Positions 1 to 7,794 of a stretch of DNA of 64,000 nt are shown one piece after another. The position numbers and the translations under genes are program-made. Source of the stretch: Actinoplanes sp. SE50/110 (GTDB lineage Bacteria; Actinomycetota; Actinomycetes; Mycobacteriales; Micromonosporaceae); assembly GCF_900119315.1 (NCBI RefSeq), contig NZ_LT827010.1:4931001-4995000 (forward strand), written 5' to 3'. Positions within the stretch are counted from its first letter, which is position 1. Every line of letters begins with the position of its first letter. Under the pieces are notes generated by a model that was given only the letters and a program-made list of their open reading frames with translations, searched no databases and was not told where the DNA came from.

Positions 1-123
1 CTGCTGGGCACCGACGGACTGATCCGCGACGGGGCGCCGCTGGTGGCGGCGGCCGCCCTCACCCTGTACGCCCTGCGCCGCGCCGCGGCGTCACCGCGCG
101 TACTCCTCGACGACCACTGTTGA
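1..123 (+). CDS. C-terminal end of a probable membrane protein (partial)
   Basis: Frame 1 is open from the window edge to a TGA at 121-123 and gives 40 residues. They contain a hydrophobic Ala/Leu-rich stretch followed by Arg-Arg and a short polar tail, as at the end of a membrane protein. The 5' part lies outside the window, so no family can be named. It converges on the sigma-factor-linked gene. Confidence 0.5.
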   Translation: MLGTDGLIRDGAPLVAAAALTLYALRRAAASPRVLLDDHC

Positions 124-153
124 CCCCGGGAGGTGCGGCGGCATCTGCCGGGA

Positions 154-1011
154 TCAGCGCGACGCCGTGGCGGACGGCTGGGGGCCGGCCGAGGGCTGAT
201 CGTAGGACAGCGGAGCGGTGCGACTGCGCCCGTCGCGGAGGGTGACGGTGACGGTGACGGTGACCTCGGGCTCGGGCCGGTCGCCGGTGGCTTCGGGGTT
301 CGGCCACCACGCCGTCCACCAGCCGGCTTCGATGTGGGCGTCGACCGTCCTCGCGCCCACGGTCAAGGTCACCCTCGTCACCGCATCACCGGCCCGCCCG
401 ACCACGTAGGAGAAGGCGGACTTCCCGTCGCCGTGGCCGCCGCCGGTCATCGGCCGGACCTCTGCGTCGAGCAGCGGTGTGGGTGCGTCGAGGAGCTCGG
501 CGAAGCCCGATCGGTCCCGTCCCGCCATACACAGTGAGTAGTCGTCGCCCTGCTTCATGATGAGGGAGCCGACCACCCCGCGAAGCTCAGCACTGACCAC
601 GGTGCGTGTCGCCGTGCTGTTCGGATCACCGACCGTGTTCTTCATGCACCAGTCCCGTGGACCCGCGGCGACCTCCTGGGCCGCGGACGGCAGGCGCATC
701 GAGGTGCTGGTCCAGCTCGCCACGTCGACCGTGGTCAGCCCCGTTGCGGCCGGAGACCGCAGCACCCCTGGGCCGACGGTCACGACGACGGCGACGGCGG
801 CCATCGCCACGGCCCCGATGCCGGCGGTCGTCCAGAACGCCGCCCAGGAGCGGGACCGGGCAGCCGCCGGACGAACGGGCGCCGGATCCGTGAGGATGCG
901 GTGCAGCAGATGCGCCTGCCGGGCCTTCTCCTCCCGGGTGAGGGCGCGGGCCGGAGCACCGTCGCGAGACTTCAGCAGGGCGATGGTGTCGGTGTTCACG
1001 AGTGCTCCCAT
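154..1011 (-). CDS. Membrane-anchored partner of ECF sigma factor (putative anti-sigma-like)
   Basis: 285 aa. About 55 cytoplasmic residues, including a conserved-looking LTREEKARQAHLLHRIL helix, precede one strong transmembrane segment (about residues 57-82). A mostly extracytoplasmic, Thr/Val-rich beta-type domain follows. The start overlaps the end of the ECF sigma gene by 16 nt, so translation is probably coupled. Position and topology fit the membrane proteins that accompany SigE-like actinobacterial sigma factors and may restrain them. I see no zinc-binding HxxxCxxC anti-sigma motif, so direct sigma binding is only an inference. Confidence 0.6.
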   Translation of the reverse strand: MGALVNTDTIALLKSRDGAPARALTREEKARQAHLLHRILTDPAPVRPAAARSRSWAAFWTTAGIGAVAMAAVAVVVTVGPGVLRSPAATGLTTVDVASWTSTSMRLPSAAQEVAAGPRDWCMKNTVGDPNSTATRTVVSAELRGVVGSLIMKQGDDYSLCMAGRDRSGFAELLDAPTPLLDAEVRPMTGGGHGDGKSAFSYVVGRAGDAVTRVTLTVGARTVDAHIEAGWWTAWWPNPEATGDRPEPEVTVTVTVTLRDGRSRTAPLSYDQPSAGPQPSATASR

Positions 1012-1583
1012 CCGGTCGGTGCCAGCGTGGACGTCGGGTGCGGGGCGGGGGTGGCGGCGGACGAGACGACGGCCCCCGGTCCGAGTAGGCGGGCCAGCCG
1101 GCGCCGGGCCCGCATCAGTCGCATGGTGTACGTCGCTCTCGTACAGCCGAGGACGGCAGCCGCGTCCCGATCGCTGAGCGCCTCCCAGATGTGCAGAGCC
1201 AGCGTCTCCTGGTCACGGGGGGTCAACTCCCGCCAGGCGGCGCTGAGGTCGACCCGGGTCTCCACCGGCCCCATGGCGTCGGCCACAGGTTCCGCCGGCT
1301 CATGGGCGATACGGATGCTGATCGCCTGCTGCCGCCGGGAGCCCCGCTGGGTGTTGAGCATGATGTTGCGGGCGGTCCGGAACAGCCACGGGCGCGGCTC
1401 GGGCGGCAGGTCCGCGCGCCGGCGCCACGCGGTGAGGAAGGTTTCGCCGACGATGTCGTCGGCGTCCTCCGGGCTCGCCCGGCGTCGGACGAACCGCAGC
1501 ACGTCCACGTAGTGCGCCTGGTAGAGCTCGGTGAAGTCGAGCTCGCTCACCATCGCCATGAGTTCCCCTCTCGCGTCGGACAC
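996..1583 (-). CDS. ECF-family RNA polymerase sigma factor
   Basis: 195 aa, the usual size for an ECF sigma factor. Region 2 runs from about residue 15 (FTELYQAHYVDVLRFVRRR) through DADDIVGETFLTAWRR and the RPWLFRTARNIMLN segment that binds the -10 element. Region 4 is LTPRDQETLALHIWEALSDRDAAAVLGCTRATYTMRLMRARRRL, a typical sigma-70 region 4 helix-turn-helix. It directs RNA polymerase to a small regulon, possibly including its own operon. The next gene downstream overlaps it and encodes a membrane protein. An internal in-frame ATG at codon 10 is an alternative start. Confidence 0.9.
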   Translation of the reverse strand: MSDARGELMAMVSELDFTELYQAHYVDVLRFVRRRASPEDADDIVGETFLTAWRRRADLPPEPRPWLFRTARNIMLNTQRGSRRQQAISIRIAHEPAEPVADAMGPVETRVDLSAAWRELTPRDQETLALHIWEALSDRDAAAVLGCTRATYTMRLMRARRRLARLLGPGAVVSSAATPAPHPTSTLAPTGWEHS

Positions 1584-1702
1584 CCTTACATGTCTGACGC
1601 GGAGGCCGCTGCAACACCGCCCGATGATCTTTTTCTGGTGCTCGACCGGCTGGACGAAGCGTTAGTGGCTGTCTCTCCGCCTGTTTCGCACGGGCTCCGT
1701 TC

Positions 1703-1747
1703 CCGGCGTTCGGATCGGCGTCACGGTGACGCCGATCCGAACGCCGG
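1703..1747. terminator. 45-bp near-perfect inverted repeat
   Basis: Two 21-nt arms (1703-1723 and 1727-1747) are perfect inverted complements around a 3-nt centre. It lies in the spacer between the end of the HxlR gene (1883) and the start of the sigma gene (1583). A transcript from either strand would form a very stable hairpin, so a factor-independent terminator is likely. There is no long T-run, which is common in high-GC actinobacteria. A large dyad operator is the alternative. Confidence 0.55.
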
Positions 1748-1882
1748 CAAGCGGTATCAGCCCTGGTAGACGCCACCAGCATGAGGTGGGGCGAGCAGGC
1801 CGTCACCACCGCTTCATCGTCATGCACGCCGGCCCTCACCCCGAGGCCATGGCCGACTCGACCAGGGAAGCCGACGGCCGGG

Positions 1883-2269
1883 TCACGACTCGTCGAGGGA
1901 ACCGAGCATCGCGGTGCGGACGGCGTCGCCGTGCCGATCGACCCAGGCGCCCAGGGCGAGGATCGGAACGAGCAGGTCCCGGCCGGCCTCGGTCAGTCGG
2001 TACTCCACCCGGGGCGGTGCCTGCGCGAAACTGCGCCGCTCCACCAGGTCCATCTGCTGCATCCGGCGCAGGGTCTGGGTGAGCATCTTCTGACTGATGC
2101 CGCCGATCACCCGCCGCAGCGCGCCCGGCCGCATCGGACCGTCCCGCAGCGTGTAGACGATGACGGTCAGCCACGAGTTGCCGAACAGGTCGACCGCCAG
2201 CCGCGCCGGACAATCCGATTCAAAGTCTCCGTACGACGGGAAGACCGTCCGTTCGATGCTCGTCGTCAT
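1883..2269 (-). CDS. HxlR-family winged-helix transcriptional regulator
   Basis: 128 aa from ATG 2269. The family core is present: an N-terminal Cys (SDCPARLAVDLFGNSWLTVIV), the PMRPGALRRVIGGISQKMLTQTLR recognition region and the wing motif PPRVEYRLTEAGRDLL. It is divergent from the NADP-binding protein starting at 2360, with a 90-bp spacer holding both promoters. That arrangement usually means the HxlR protein controls its neighbour in response to electrophilic or oxidative stress. Longer upstream extensions of this frame overlap the divergent gene and are not real. Confidence 0.85.
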   Translation of the reverse strand: MTTSIERTVFPSYGDFESDCPARLAVDLFGNSWLTVIVYTLRDGPMRPGALRRVIGGISQKMLTQTLRRMQQMDLVERRSFAQAPPRVEYRLTEAGRDLLVPILALGAWVDRHGDAVRTAMLGSLDES

Positions 2270-2359
2270 GTCATTGAGCGTGCCACCTGCGAAGCGCACC
2301 TGGGGGTGCGCATCGGCGTCCCTACCGTCGGCACCGACACCTACGGTCAAGGAGCAAGC

Positions 2360-3004
2360 ATGCGAATCGGCATCATCGGCGCAGGACAGATGGCGCGGGC
2401 ACTCGGCGGCGGGTGGGCCGCGGCTGGGCACGAGATCATGATCGGCGCGCGATCGCCGCAGCGGGCCGACGAACTGGCCACAGCGATCGGGTACGGTGCC
2501 CGCGCCGGCACCGTCCGTGACGCCGCGCGGTTCGGGGAGGTCGTCCTGCTCGCGGTTCCGGTGGCCGCGCTGTCCGAGGTGCTCGCGGAGGCGGGCGACG
2601 GCGCGTGGTCCGGCCGTACGCTGATCGATTGCACCAATGCGTTCACCCCGGACGGTGCGGCGGGCGAGACGCTGGTGCTCGCCGAGGACGCGGTGGCCGA
2701 ACGGATCGCGGCGGCGGCACCCGGTACGCACGTGGTGAAGGCCTTCAATCTGTGCGCGGCTGAGGTGTGGCTCTCCGGGCAGCAGCCGATCGTCCCGCTG
2801 TGCGGCGACGACGACGCGGTGAAGCTGGTCGGGTTGCTGGTCAGTGACCTGGGGTCGCAGCCGGCTCCGGCCGGTGGGCTGCACCGCGCCCGATATCTGG
2901 AGGCGACGTCCGTCCTGGTGGTCGGCCTCTGGTTCGCCGGGGTGGACGCCCGGAAGGCGTTTCCGCCGCTGGAGGCGGCCTTCGCGGTCCCGGACAGCGC
3001 CTGA
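2360..3004 (+). CDS. NADP-dependent F420-reductase-like oxidoreductase
   Basis: 214 aa. It starts with a Rossmann fold, GIIGAGQMARALGGGW, followed by IGARSPQRADEL, the arrangement seen in the NPD (F420-dependent NADP reductase-like) and pyrroline-carboxylate-reductase-like families. The motifs VVLLAVPVAAL, DCTNAF and GTHVVKAFN are typical. ATG 2360 follows AAGGAG at good spacing. It probably transfers hydride to a small carbonyl or a flavin/F420 substrate in the cytoplasm; the substrate cannot be read from sequence. It is divergently paired with the HxlR regulator. Confidence 0.8.
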   Translation: MRIGIIGAGQMARALGGGWAAAGHEIMIGARSPQRADELATAIGYGARAGTVRDAARFGEVVLLAVPVAALSEVLAEAGDGAWSGRTLIDCTNAFTPDGAAGETLVLAEDAVAERIAAAAPGTHVVKAFNLCAAEVWLSGQQPIVPLCGDDDAVKLVGLLVSDLGSQPAPAGGLHRARYLEATSVLVVGLWFAGVDARKAFPPLEAAFAVPDSA

Positions 3005-3096
3005 CCAGGTGCGGCATCGCGGTCTCGACGCGGGCGCCGGGCCTGCCGGCGCCGCGTCGCGGATCCCCGTCCGGGATCATCGAGACGGCCAGCGCT

Positions 3097-3491
3097 GTGA
3101 ATGGGCTGCGCCGTGACGTCCGGCGCTGCCTGGTCGACAACGCAATCGACGACGGCACGGTCCGTCTGTCGCATGCCGAAATCGGTGCGAGAGCCGCGGG
3201 GGGGCACGTTGCCGCCCTCCCGCTACGCGCTCCAGCATCGCCACCGCGCTACGGCAGCTTCGCAGCGCCGGCCTACTGATTGCTGAGGAGTGCAACGTCG
3301 GCGACGGCGGTGGCAACCGATACCGGCTGTGCCATGCCGCACTCGGCCAGCAACCCGATCGGCGGTCTCCGGTACCGCACCGACCAGCGTCGCTCCCCGC
3401 GTTGGCCGCGTTTGACCGGCGGGCCGTCGGCTGGACCGAGGCCAAACGCCGAGTGCGGTCCTCGGCTGCTCGAGAATCTGGTGGCCGGTAA
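3097..3491 (+). pseudogene. Frameshifted winged-helix DNA-binding protein remnant
   Basis: Two frames together read as one helix-turn-helix protein. The first frame gives LRRDVRRCLVDNAIDDGTVRLSHAEIGARA up to a run of seven G near 3200. The other frame then gives ATALRQLRSAGLLIAEECNVGDGG and NRYRLCHAAL before a stop at 3489-3491. Such winged helices occur at the end of actinobacterial plasmid or integrative-element replication proteins. The upstream part is missing, and nothing else coding is visible between 3005 and 3096 or between 3492 and 3822. The frameshift position at a homopolymer also allows a sequencing slip. Confidence 0.45.
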
Positions 3492-3822
3492 GGCGGTCAT
3501 CCCCAGGCACCCTATTGCGGACCCAGTCCATCAGTCCGGTGCTTCCCGGCACCCGTTCATCGGCGCGAGCGGGAGCGGTGGGCCCCGGCGGCCATAACGC
3601 AGTGCAGCGAGCGAATCGCGGTGGAGAACGGCGCGAGGTGGGCGTCGTGGTCCGCTTCACAGCAGGCAACTCGAATGAGGCGGTCGGTGCCGGTAAGGAC
3701 CTACAGGCGAGTTCTATGAAATGTTGACCTTCTGGGTAATTCGCGCCCGAACATGGCAGCGAGGGCATCTTCCAAGACGGCCAGACGATCGAGGTGGTGA
3801 TCCGGTGCGCCGGGCCGCGCCG

Positions 3823-4419
3823 TCAGATGCCGAGCAGCCGGCGGGTCACCGTCGTCGCGGTGTCCAGGGCGGCCGGGCTCCGGTTCACCTTGGCCATGAC
3901 GCTGGCTCCCAGCCACAGCTGATAGAGCGCGTCGGCGGTGGCGCGGGCATCCCCGGTGAACGGCGCGGATCCGTCGGCGACGGCGCCGACGATCGCGTGT
4001 TCGAGCCGGTCGACGATCCCCGTGGTCCCGGCTTTCAGGGCCAGCCGCATGGGCTCGGACATGTCCGCGACCTCGGCGCCGAGCTTGACCGCCAGGCACT
4101 TGCCCGCACAGTCACCGAGACTCTGCGATTCCCGCCAGGACGCGAAGTAGGCCAGGATCTTGGAAGCCCCGTCTCGACCGGCGGCGTTCAGGATCTCGTC
4201 CATCTCCGCCAGGTACTGCTCGAAGTAACGTGCGAGCACCGCCTCGCCGAACGCGTCCTTCGAGGCGAAGTAGTGGTAGAAGGAGCCCTTCGGCACGCCG
4301 GCGCTGGACAGGACCTCGTTGATGCCGACCGCGGCATAGCCCTTGCGGGCGAACGACCGCTCGGCAGCCAGCAGCAGCTGCGTACGCGTGTCGCGGTGGA
4401 GATTCCTGGTCGTCACCAC
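3823..4419 (-). CDS. NemR-like TetR-family electrophile-sensing repressor
   Basis: 198 aa. The N-terminal TetR helix-turn-helix includes the GVPKGSFYHYFASKDAFGEAVL segment. The C-terminal domain resembles Escherichia coli NemR as I remember it: KCLAVKLGAEV with Cys108 where NemR has Cys106, and GASVMAKVNRS with Lys177 where NemR has Lys175. In NemR that Cys-Lys pair senses hypochlorous acid and reactive carbonyls. The gene follows the DJ-1/PfpI gene in the same direction with a 30-bp gap, and a NemR-type operator lies in front of that gene, so autorepression of the pair is likely. Confidence 0.8.
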   Translation of the reverse strand: MVTTRNLHRDTRTQLLLAAERSFARKGYAAVGINEVLSSAGVPKGSFYHYFASKDAFGEAVLARYFEQYLAEMDEILNAAGRDGASKILAYFASWRESQSLGDCAGKCLAVKLGAEVADMSEPMRLALKAGTTGIVDRLEHAIVGAVADGSAPFTGDARATADALYQLWLGASVMAKVNRSPAALDTATTVTRRLLGI

Positions 4420-4449
4420 GCCAGCCTATGTGCCGAAGGGACCGGTGGG

Positions 4450-5142
4450 TCAGGCGGTGGCGCGCTCGTCGAGGAGCGCGAGCAGCACATCGGCGGCCTC
4501 CGCCGACGAGGCCGGGTTCTGACCGGTGATCAGCAGGCCGTCGCGCACCACGTGGGAGGCCCAGTCCGGACCCTGGGAGTAGACGCCGCCGTTGGCCTTG
4601 AGCATGTCCTCCACCAGGAACGGCACGACCTCGGTCAGGCCGACGCCGGCCTCCTCGGTGTTGGCGAAGCCGGTCACCTGACGGCCCCGCACGAGCGGCG
4701 CGCCCGCCTCGTCGGTGACGTGGCGCAGCACGCCCGGCGCGTGGCAGACCAGGGCGACCGGCCTGCCGGAGCGCAGCGTGGTCTCGATGATGCGTCGGGA
4801 GTGGCTGTCCTCGGCCAGGTCCCACAGCGGGCCGTGCCCGCCCGGGTAGAACACCGCGTCGTAGTCGGCCGGATCGACCGTGCTCAGCGGCACGGTGGAG
4901 GCCAGCGCGGCCGTCGCCGCCGGGTCCGCCGCGAACCGGCGGGTGTCCTCGGTCTGCGAGCCCGGCTCGTCGCTCTTGGGATCCAGCGGCGGGCGCCCGC
5001 CCTTCGGCGACGCCAGCGTGATCGTGGCACCGGCCTGCTGGAGCCGGTAGTACGGCGCGGCGAGCTCCTCCAGCCAGAAGCCGGTCTTGCGGCCGGTGTC
5101 GCCCAGTTCGTCGTGCGAGGTCAGAACTACCAGAACGTTCAT
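4450..5142 (-). CDS. DJ-1/PfpI-family (class I glutamine amidotransferase-like) protein
   Basis: 230 aa from ATG 5142. The flavodoxin-like fold includes a nucleophile elbow ALVCHAPG with Cys133 next to His134, the FYPGGHGPLWDL segment, and an acidic residue near the start (GFWLEELAAP). These fit the DJ-1 superfamily branch with glyoxalase III or deglycase-like members. Members detoxify methylglyoxal or repair carbonyl damage in the cytoplasm. Its neighbour downstream is a NemR-like repressor, and the promoter carries a NemR-type box, which supports a carbonyl-stress role. Activity itself is inferred. Confidence 0.85.
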   Translation of the reverse strand: MNVLVVLTSHDELGDTGRKTGFWLEELAAPYYRLQQAGATITLASPKGGRPPLDPKSDEPGSQTEDTRRFAADPAATAALASTVPLSTVDPADYDAVFYPGGHGPLWDLAEDSHSRRIIETTLRSGRPVALVCHAPGVLRHVTDEAGAPLVRGRQVTGFANTEEAGVGLTEVVPFLVEDMLKANGGVYSQGPDWASHVVRDGLLITGQNPASSAEAADVLLALLDERATA

Positions 5143-5187
5143 GTTCAGCCCTTCGACTCCGTGGCCCGGGTCGGCCACAGCCCCACT

Positions 5188-5811
5188 CTAGACGACTGGT
5201 CTACTAGGCGCGGTGAGCAGGTCCACGACCTGGTCGACGTAGCGGAGTCGCTCCGGCTCGGTGGCCGGCAGGGACTCCGGCGCGACGTGGGCCATCTGGG
5301 CGTAGCCGAGATAGGCGGTGACCGCGAGCACTCCGCGCCGGCGCGCCTCGGCGACCGGCCAGCCGAGCGCGGTGAACAACGCCGAGGTGTACGCCACCCG
5401 CCGCTCGGTGACCCGGGCGAGCACCGGGGCGAGGTGCGGATGGTCGGCGGTGGCGAGCATCGCCAGTTCGACGGCGCCGCCCCGGTCCGGCGCGGTGGCC
5501 CCCAGGACCAGGCCGATGAGCAGCCGGAGCCGGGCCAGCGGGTCGGGCTCGGCGTCGACGTGCCGGATCACGCCCTCGGTGTACTCCCGTTCCCAGCGCA
5601 GCACGGCCGCCTCGATCAGCGCCTCCCGATTGGCGAAATGCCAGTAGAAACTCCCCTTGGTGGCGCCCAGCCGGGCGGCCAACGGCTCCACCGCGACCGC
5701 CCCGAGGCCGCCGGCGGCCATCGCCTCCAGGGCCGCGGCGGTCCAGTCGTCCGCTGTCAGCCGGGACGCCGCCCGCTTGCCGGTGCCGCGCCGCTCCTGT
5801 TGCTCCCGCAT
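5188..5811 (-). CDS. TetR/AcrR-family transcriptional regulator
   Basis: 207 aa. A basic N-terminal tail leads into a TetR helix-turn-helix (about residues 17-62) ending GATKGSFYWHFANREALIEAAV. The C-terminal domain is helical with TADHPHLAPVLARVTERRVAYTSALF, of the type found in regulators of small lipophilic ligands. It is divergent from the SRPBCC/DUF2867 gene at 5862, with several short palindromes in the 50-bp gap, so it probably represses that gene and itself. The ligand is unknown. Confidence 0.85.
   Translation of the reverse strand: MREQQERRGTGKRAASRLTADDWTAAALEAMAAGGLGAVAVEPLAARLGATKGSFYWHFANREALIEAAVLRWEREYTEGVIRHVDAEPDPLARLRLLIGLVLGATAPDRGGAVELAMLATADHPHLAPVLARVTERRVAYTSALFTALGWPVAEARRRGVLAVTAYLGYAQMAHVAPESLPATEPERLRYVDQVVDLLTAPSRPVV
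5189..5203. promoter_or_regulatory. NemR-type operator
   Basis: TAGAC-GACTG-GTCTA is a perfect 5-bp-arm inverted repeat 46 bp upstream of the DJ-1/PfpI start. It resembles the TAGACCNNNNGGTCTA operator known for NemR. It overlaps the stop codon of the upstream TetR gene. Confidence 0.6.
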
Positions 5812-5813
5812 GA

Positions 5814-5861
5814 CCGTACGCTAGCGTATGTAAACCATACGGCACCGTACGGAGGCAGACC
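5814..5861. promoter_or_regulatory. Divergent operator/promoter region with repeated half-sites
   Basis: CGTATG-TAAAC-CATACG (5825-5841) is a perfect inverted repeat and is flanked on both sides by CCGTACG. This gives four related half-sites in one 48-bp gap between a TetR gene and its divergent neighbour. It probably binds the TetR protein as two dimers. Confidence 0.55.
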
Positions 5862-6857
5862 ATGGCAGCGACCGTGCACAACGTCCACGAACGGGCTCTA
5901 CCCGTCCCGGCAGCCCGGGTGGGCCGGCTGCTGGACCGGATGGGCGCCCCCGGCGACCCACTCTGGCCCGCACCACCCTGGGCGCCGATGCGGTTCGACC
6001 GGCCGCTCGGCGTCGGCGCCGACGGCGGGCACGGCCCGATCCGCTACCACGTCACCGGGTACGAACCGGGCCGGCGCGTCGAGCTGACCTTCCACCCGGG
6101 CACCGGCCTGATCGGCACCCACACTCTGGAGGTCGAGGATCACGGGCCACACGGCTGCGTGCTGCGGCACCGGCTGACCGGCACGCCGATCGGCCGGATG
6201 CGGCTGCTCTGGCCGGCCGTCGTCCGGGCCTGCCACGACACCGTCCTCGAGCACCTGCTGGACAACGCCGAGCGGGCGGTCACCGGCACCGTCACGCACC
6301 CGGTGCGGTACCCGTGGCGGGCCCGGCTGGCGCTCGCCGCGACCGGCGCCCGGGTCCGGGTCGCGCCGGTGCCCCACGCCGGCCTGCTGCCCGGCTCGGT
6401 CCCGCGGCCCGACCTGGCCGACGCCTTCGCGGTGCGCGTGCCGCCCGGCACCACCGTCGACCCACAGGACTGGGCGGACGCGGTCTTCCGGAATCCGCCG
6501 AGAGTCGTGGCGGCGCTGCTGCGTCTGCGGAACCGGCTGGTCACCCTGGTCGGCATCGCGCCGGACGACGGTTCGGCCTTCGACACGCTCACCCGCACCG
6601 ATCGGGAGGTGCTGCTCGGCACCGACGCCGACCACCTCGCCTTCCGCGCCGCACTCCGGGTCGAACCGGACGCCGACGGCACGACCGTCACGGTGGCCAC
6701 CCTGGCGGCGACCCGGTCCCGCGCCGGACGCGCCTATCTCGCCGTCGTCCGCCGGGTGCACCCGCTGGTGGTCCGCACGATGCTGCGGCACGCGGCCCGC
6801 ACCGTCGCCGGCTTCACCGCAGCCGGCCCGCTGACGATCGGCGACACCGGCCGATAG
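5862..6857 (+). CDS. SRPBCC-domain / DUF2867 fusion protein
   Basis: 331 aa. The first half (about residues 1-145) resembles an SRPBCC ligand-binding fold: GPIRYHVTGYEPGRRVELTFHP, then HTLEVEDHGPHGCVLRHRL. The second half (about 165-320) has features of DUF2867, a domain often fused to NAD-binding epimerase-like proteins: DAFAVRVPPGTTVDPQDWADAVF, then FDTLTRTDREVLLGTDADHLAFRAALRV. Both domains bind hydrophobic small molecules in known cases. A TetR repressor is encoded divergently. ATG 5862 follows GGAGG with suitable spacing. Substrate and role are unknown. Confidence 0.7.
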   Translation: MAATVHNVHERALPVPAARVGRLLDRMGAPGDPLWPAPPWAPMRFDRPLGVGADGGHGPIRYHVTGYEPGRRVELTFHPGTGLIGTHTLEVEDHGPHGCVLRHRLTGTPIGRMRLLWPAVVRACHDTVLEHLLDNAERAVTGTVTHPVRYPWRARLALAATGARVRVAPVPHAGLLPGSVPRPDLADAFAVRVPPGTTVDPQDWADAVFRNPPRVVAALLRLRNRLVTLVGIAPDDGSAFDTLTRTDREVLLGTDADHLAFRAALRVEPDADGTTVTVATLAATRSRAGRAYLAVVRRVHPLVVRTMLRHAARTVAGFTAAGPLTIGDTGR

Positions 6858-6868
6858 CGTGGCCGATC

Positions 6869-7771
6869 ATGGCCCACGCGCTCTCCGGTTTCCTGCTGAT
6901 CGGCGTCATCGTGCTGGCCGGGTGGGGACTGCGCCGGTGGGGCCGGCTGCCGCCGGACGCCGAGGCGGTGCTGGCCCGGGTGGTCTGGCTGGTGCTCAAC
7001 CCGTGCCTGCTGTTCACCGGGGTGGCCGCGGCCGACCCGGCGGCGCTGTTCAGCGAGCCGCTGCTGGTGTCGGCCGGGGCGGCGGTGGTGTGCTTCGGGC
7101 TGTTCGCGCTGATCTGTCGCGGTCGTTCGCCGGTGGTGGGCGCGCTGGCCGCCGGTTACGTGAACGCCAACTTCATCGGGATCCCGATCGCCACCTATGT
7201 TCTCGGCGACGCCGCCCTGGCCGTCCCGATCATCATGCTCCAGCTGCTGGTCATCACGCCGGTCGCGCTCACCCTGCTGGAGATCGCCACCACCGGCCGG
7301 GCATCGTGGCGGGGCACGGTGACCGCGCCGCTGCGCAACCCGCTGATCGTGGCCACCCTGCTCGGCGCCGCGACCGGGGCGACCGGCCTGCGGCTGCCCG
7401 CCGTGCTCCTGGACCCGGTGACCACGATCGGCCATGCCGCCGTGCCGATGGTCCTGATCGCGTTCGGCATGTCGCTGTCCGGCCGCCGGATTCTCGCGCC
7501 CGGCCCGGACCGCCGGGCCACGCTGGTCGCGGCCGGGCTCAAAACGGTGGGGATGCCGCTGGCCGCCTGCGGGCTGGCGGCCGGGTTGCGGTTGCCGCAC
7601 GACCAGGCGTACGCCGTCACGGTGCTGGCCGGGCTGCCGACCGCGCAGAACGTGTACCTGTACGGCCAGCGGTTCGCCACCGGCACGGTTCTCGCCCGGG
7701 ACGTCATTCTGCTCACCACCCTGGCCTGCGTGCCGGTCCTGCTGCTGGTGACATTCCTGTTCGCCCGGTGA
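6869..7771 (+). CDS. AEC-family (auxin efflux carrier-like) transporter
   Basis: 300 aa and almost entirely hydrophobic, with about ten membrane segments. Features of the AEC family include VLNPCLLFTGVA, GYVNANFIGIPIATYVLGD, the PLRNPLIVATLLGAATG region, and AVPMVLIAFGMSLSG after the cytoplasmic loop. Known bacterial members export or import organic acids such as malate. ATG 6869 lies 11 bp after the previous stop, so co-transcription with the SRPBCC/DUF2867 gene is likely. The gene converges on the ABC exporter of the lanthipeptide cluster. Confidence 0.85.
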   Translation: MAHALSGFLLIGVIVLAGWGLRRWGRLPPDAEAVLARVVWLVLNPCLLFTGVAAADPAALFSEPLLVSAGAAVVCFGLFALICRGRSPVVGALAAGYVNANFIGIPIATYVLGDAALAVPIIMLQLLVITPVALTLLEIATTGRASWRGTVTAPLRNPLIVATLLGAATGATGLRLPAVLLDPVTTIGHAAVPMVLIAFGMSLSGRRILAPGPDRRATLVAAGLKTVGMPLAACGLAAGLRLPHDQAYAVTVLAGLPTAQNVYLYGQRFATGTVLARDVILLTTLACVPVLLLVTFLFAR

Positions 7772-7794
7772 CCGGGCGGATCCGCGGCTCGACC

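Noticed and set aside
5862..6857. Polyketide cyclase of a biosynthetic cluster
   Set aside because: The SRPBCC half lacks a polyketide context; neighbours are a TetR regulator and a carrier, and DUF2867 follows in the same protein.
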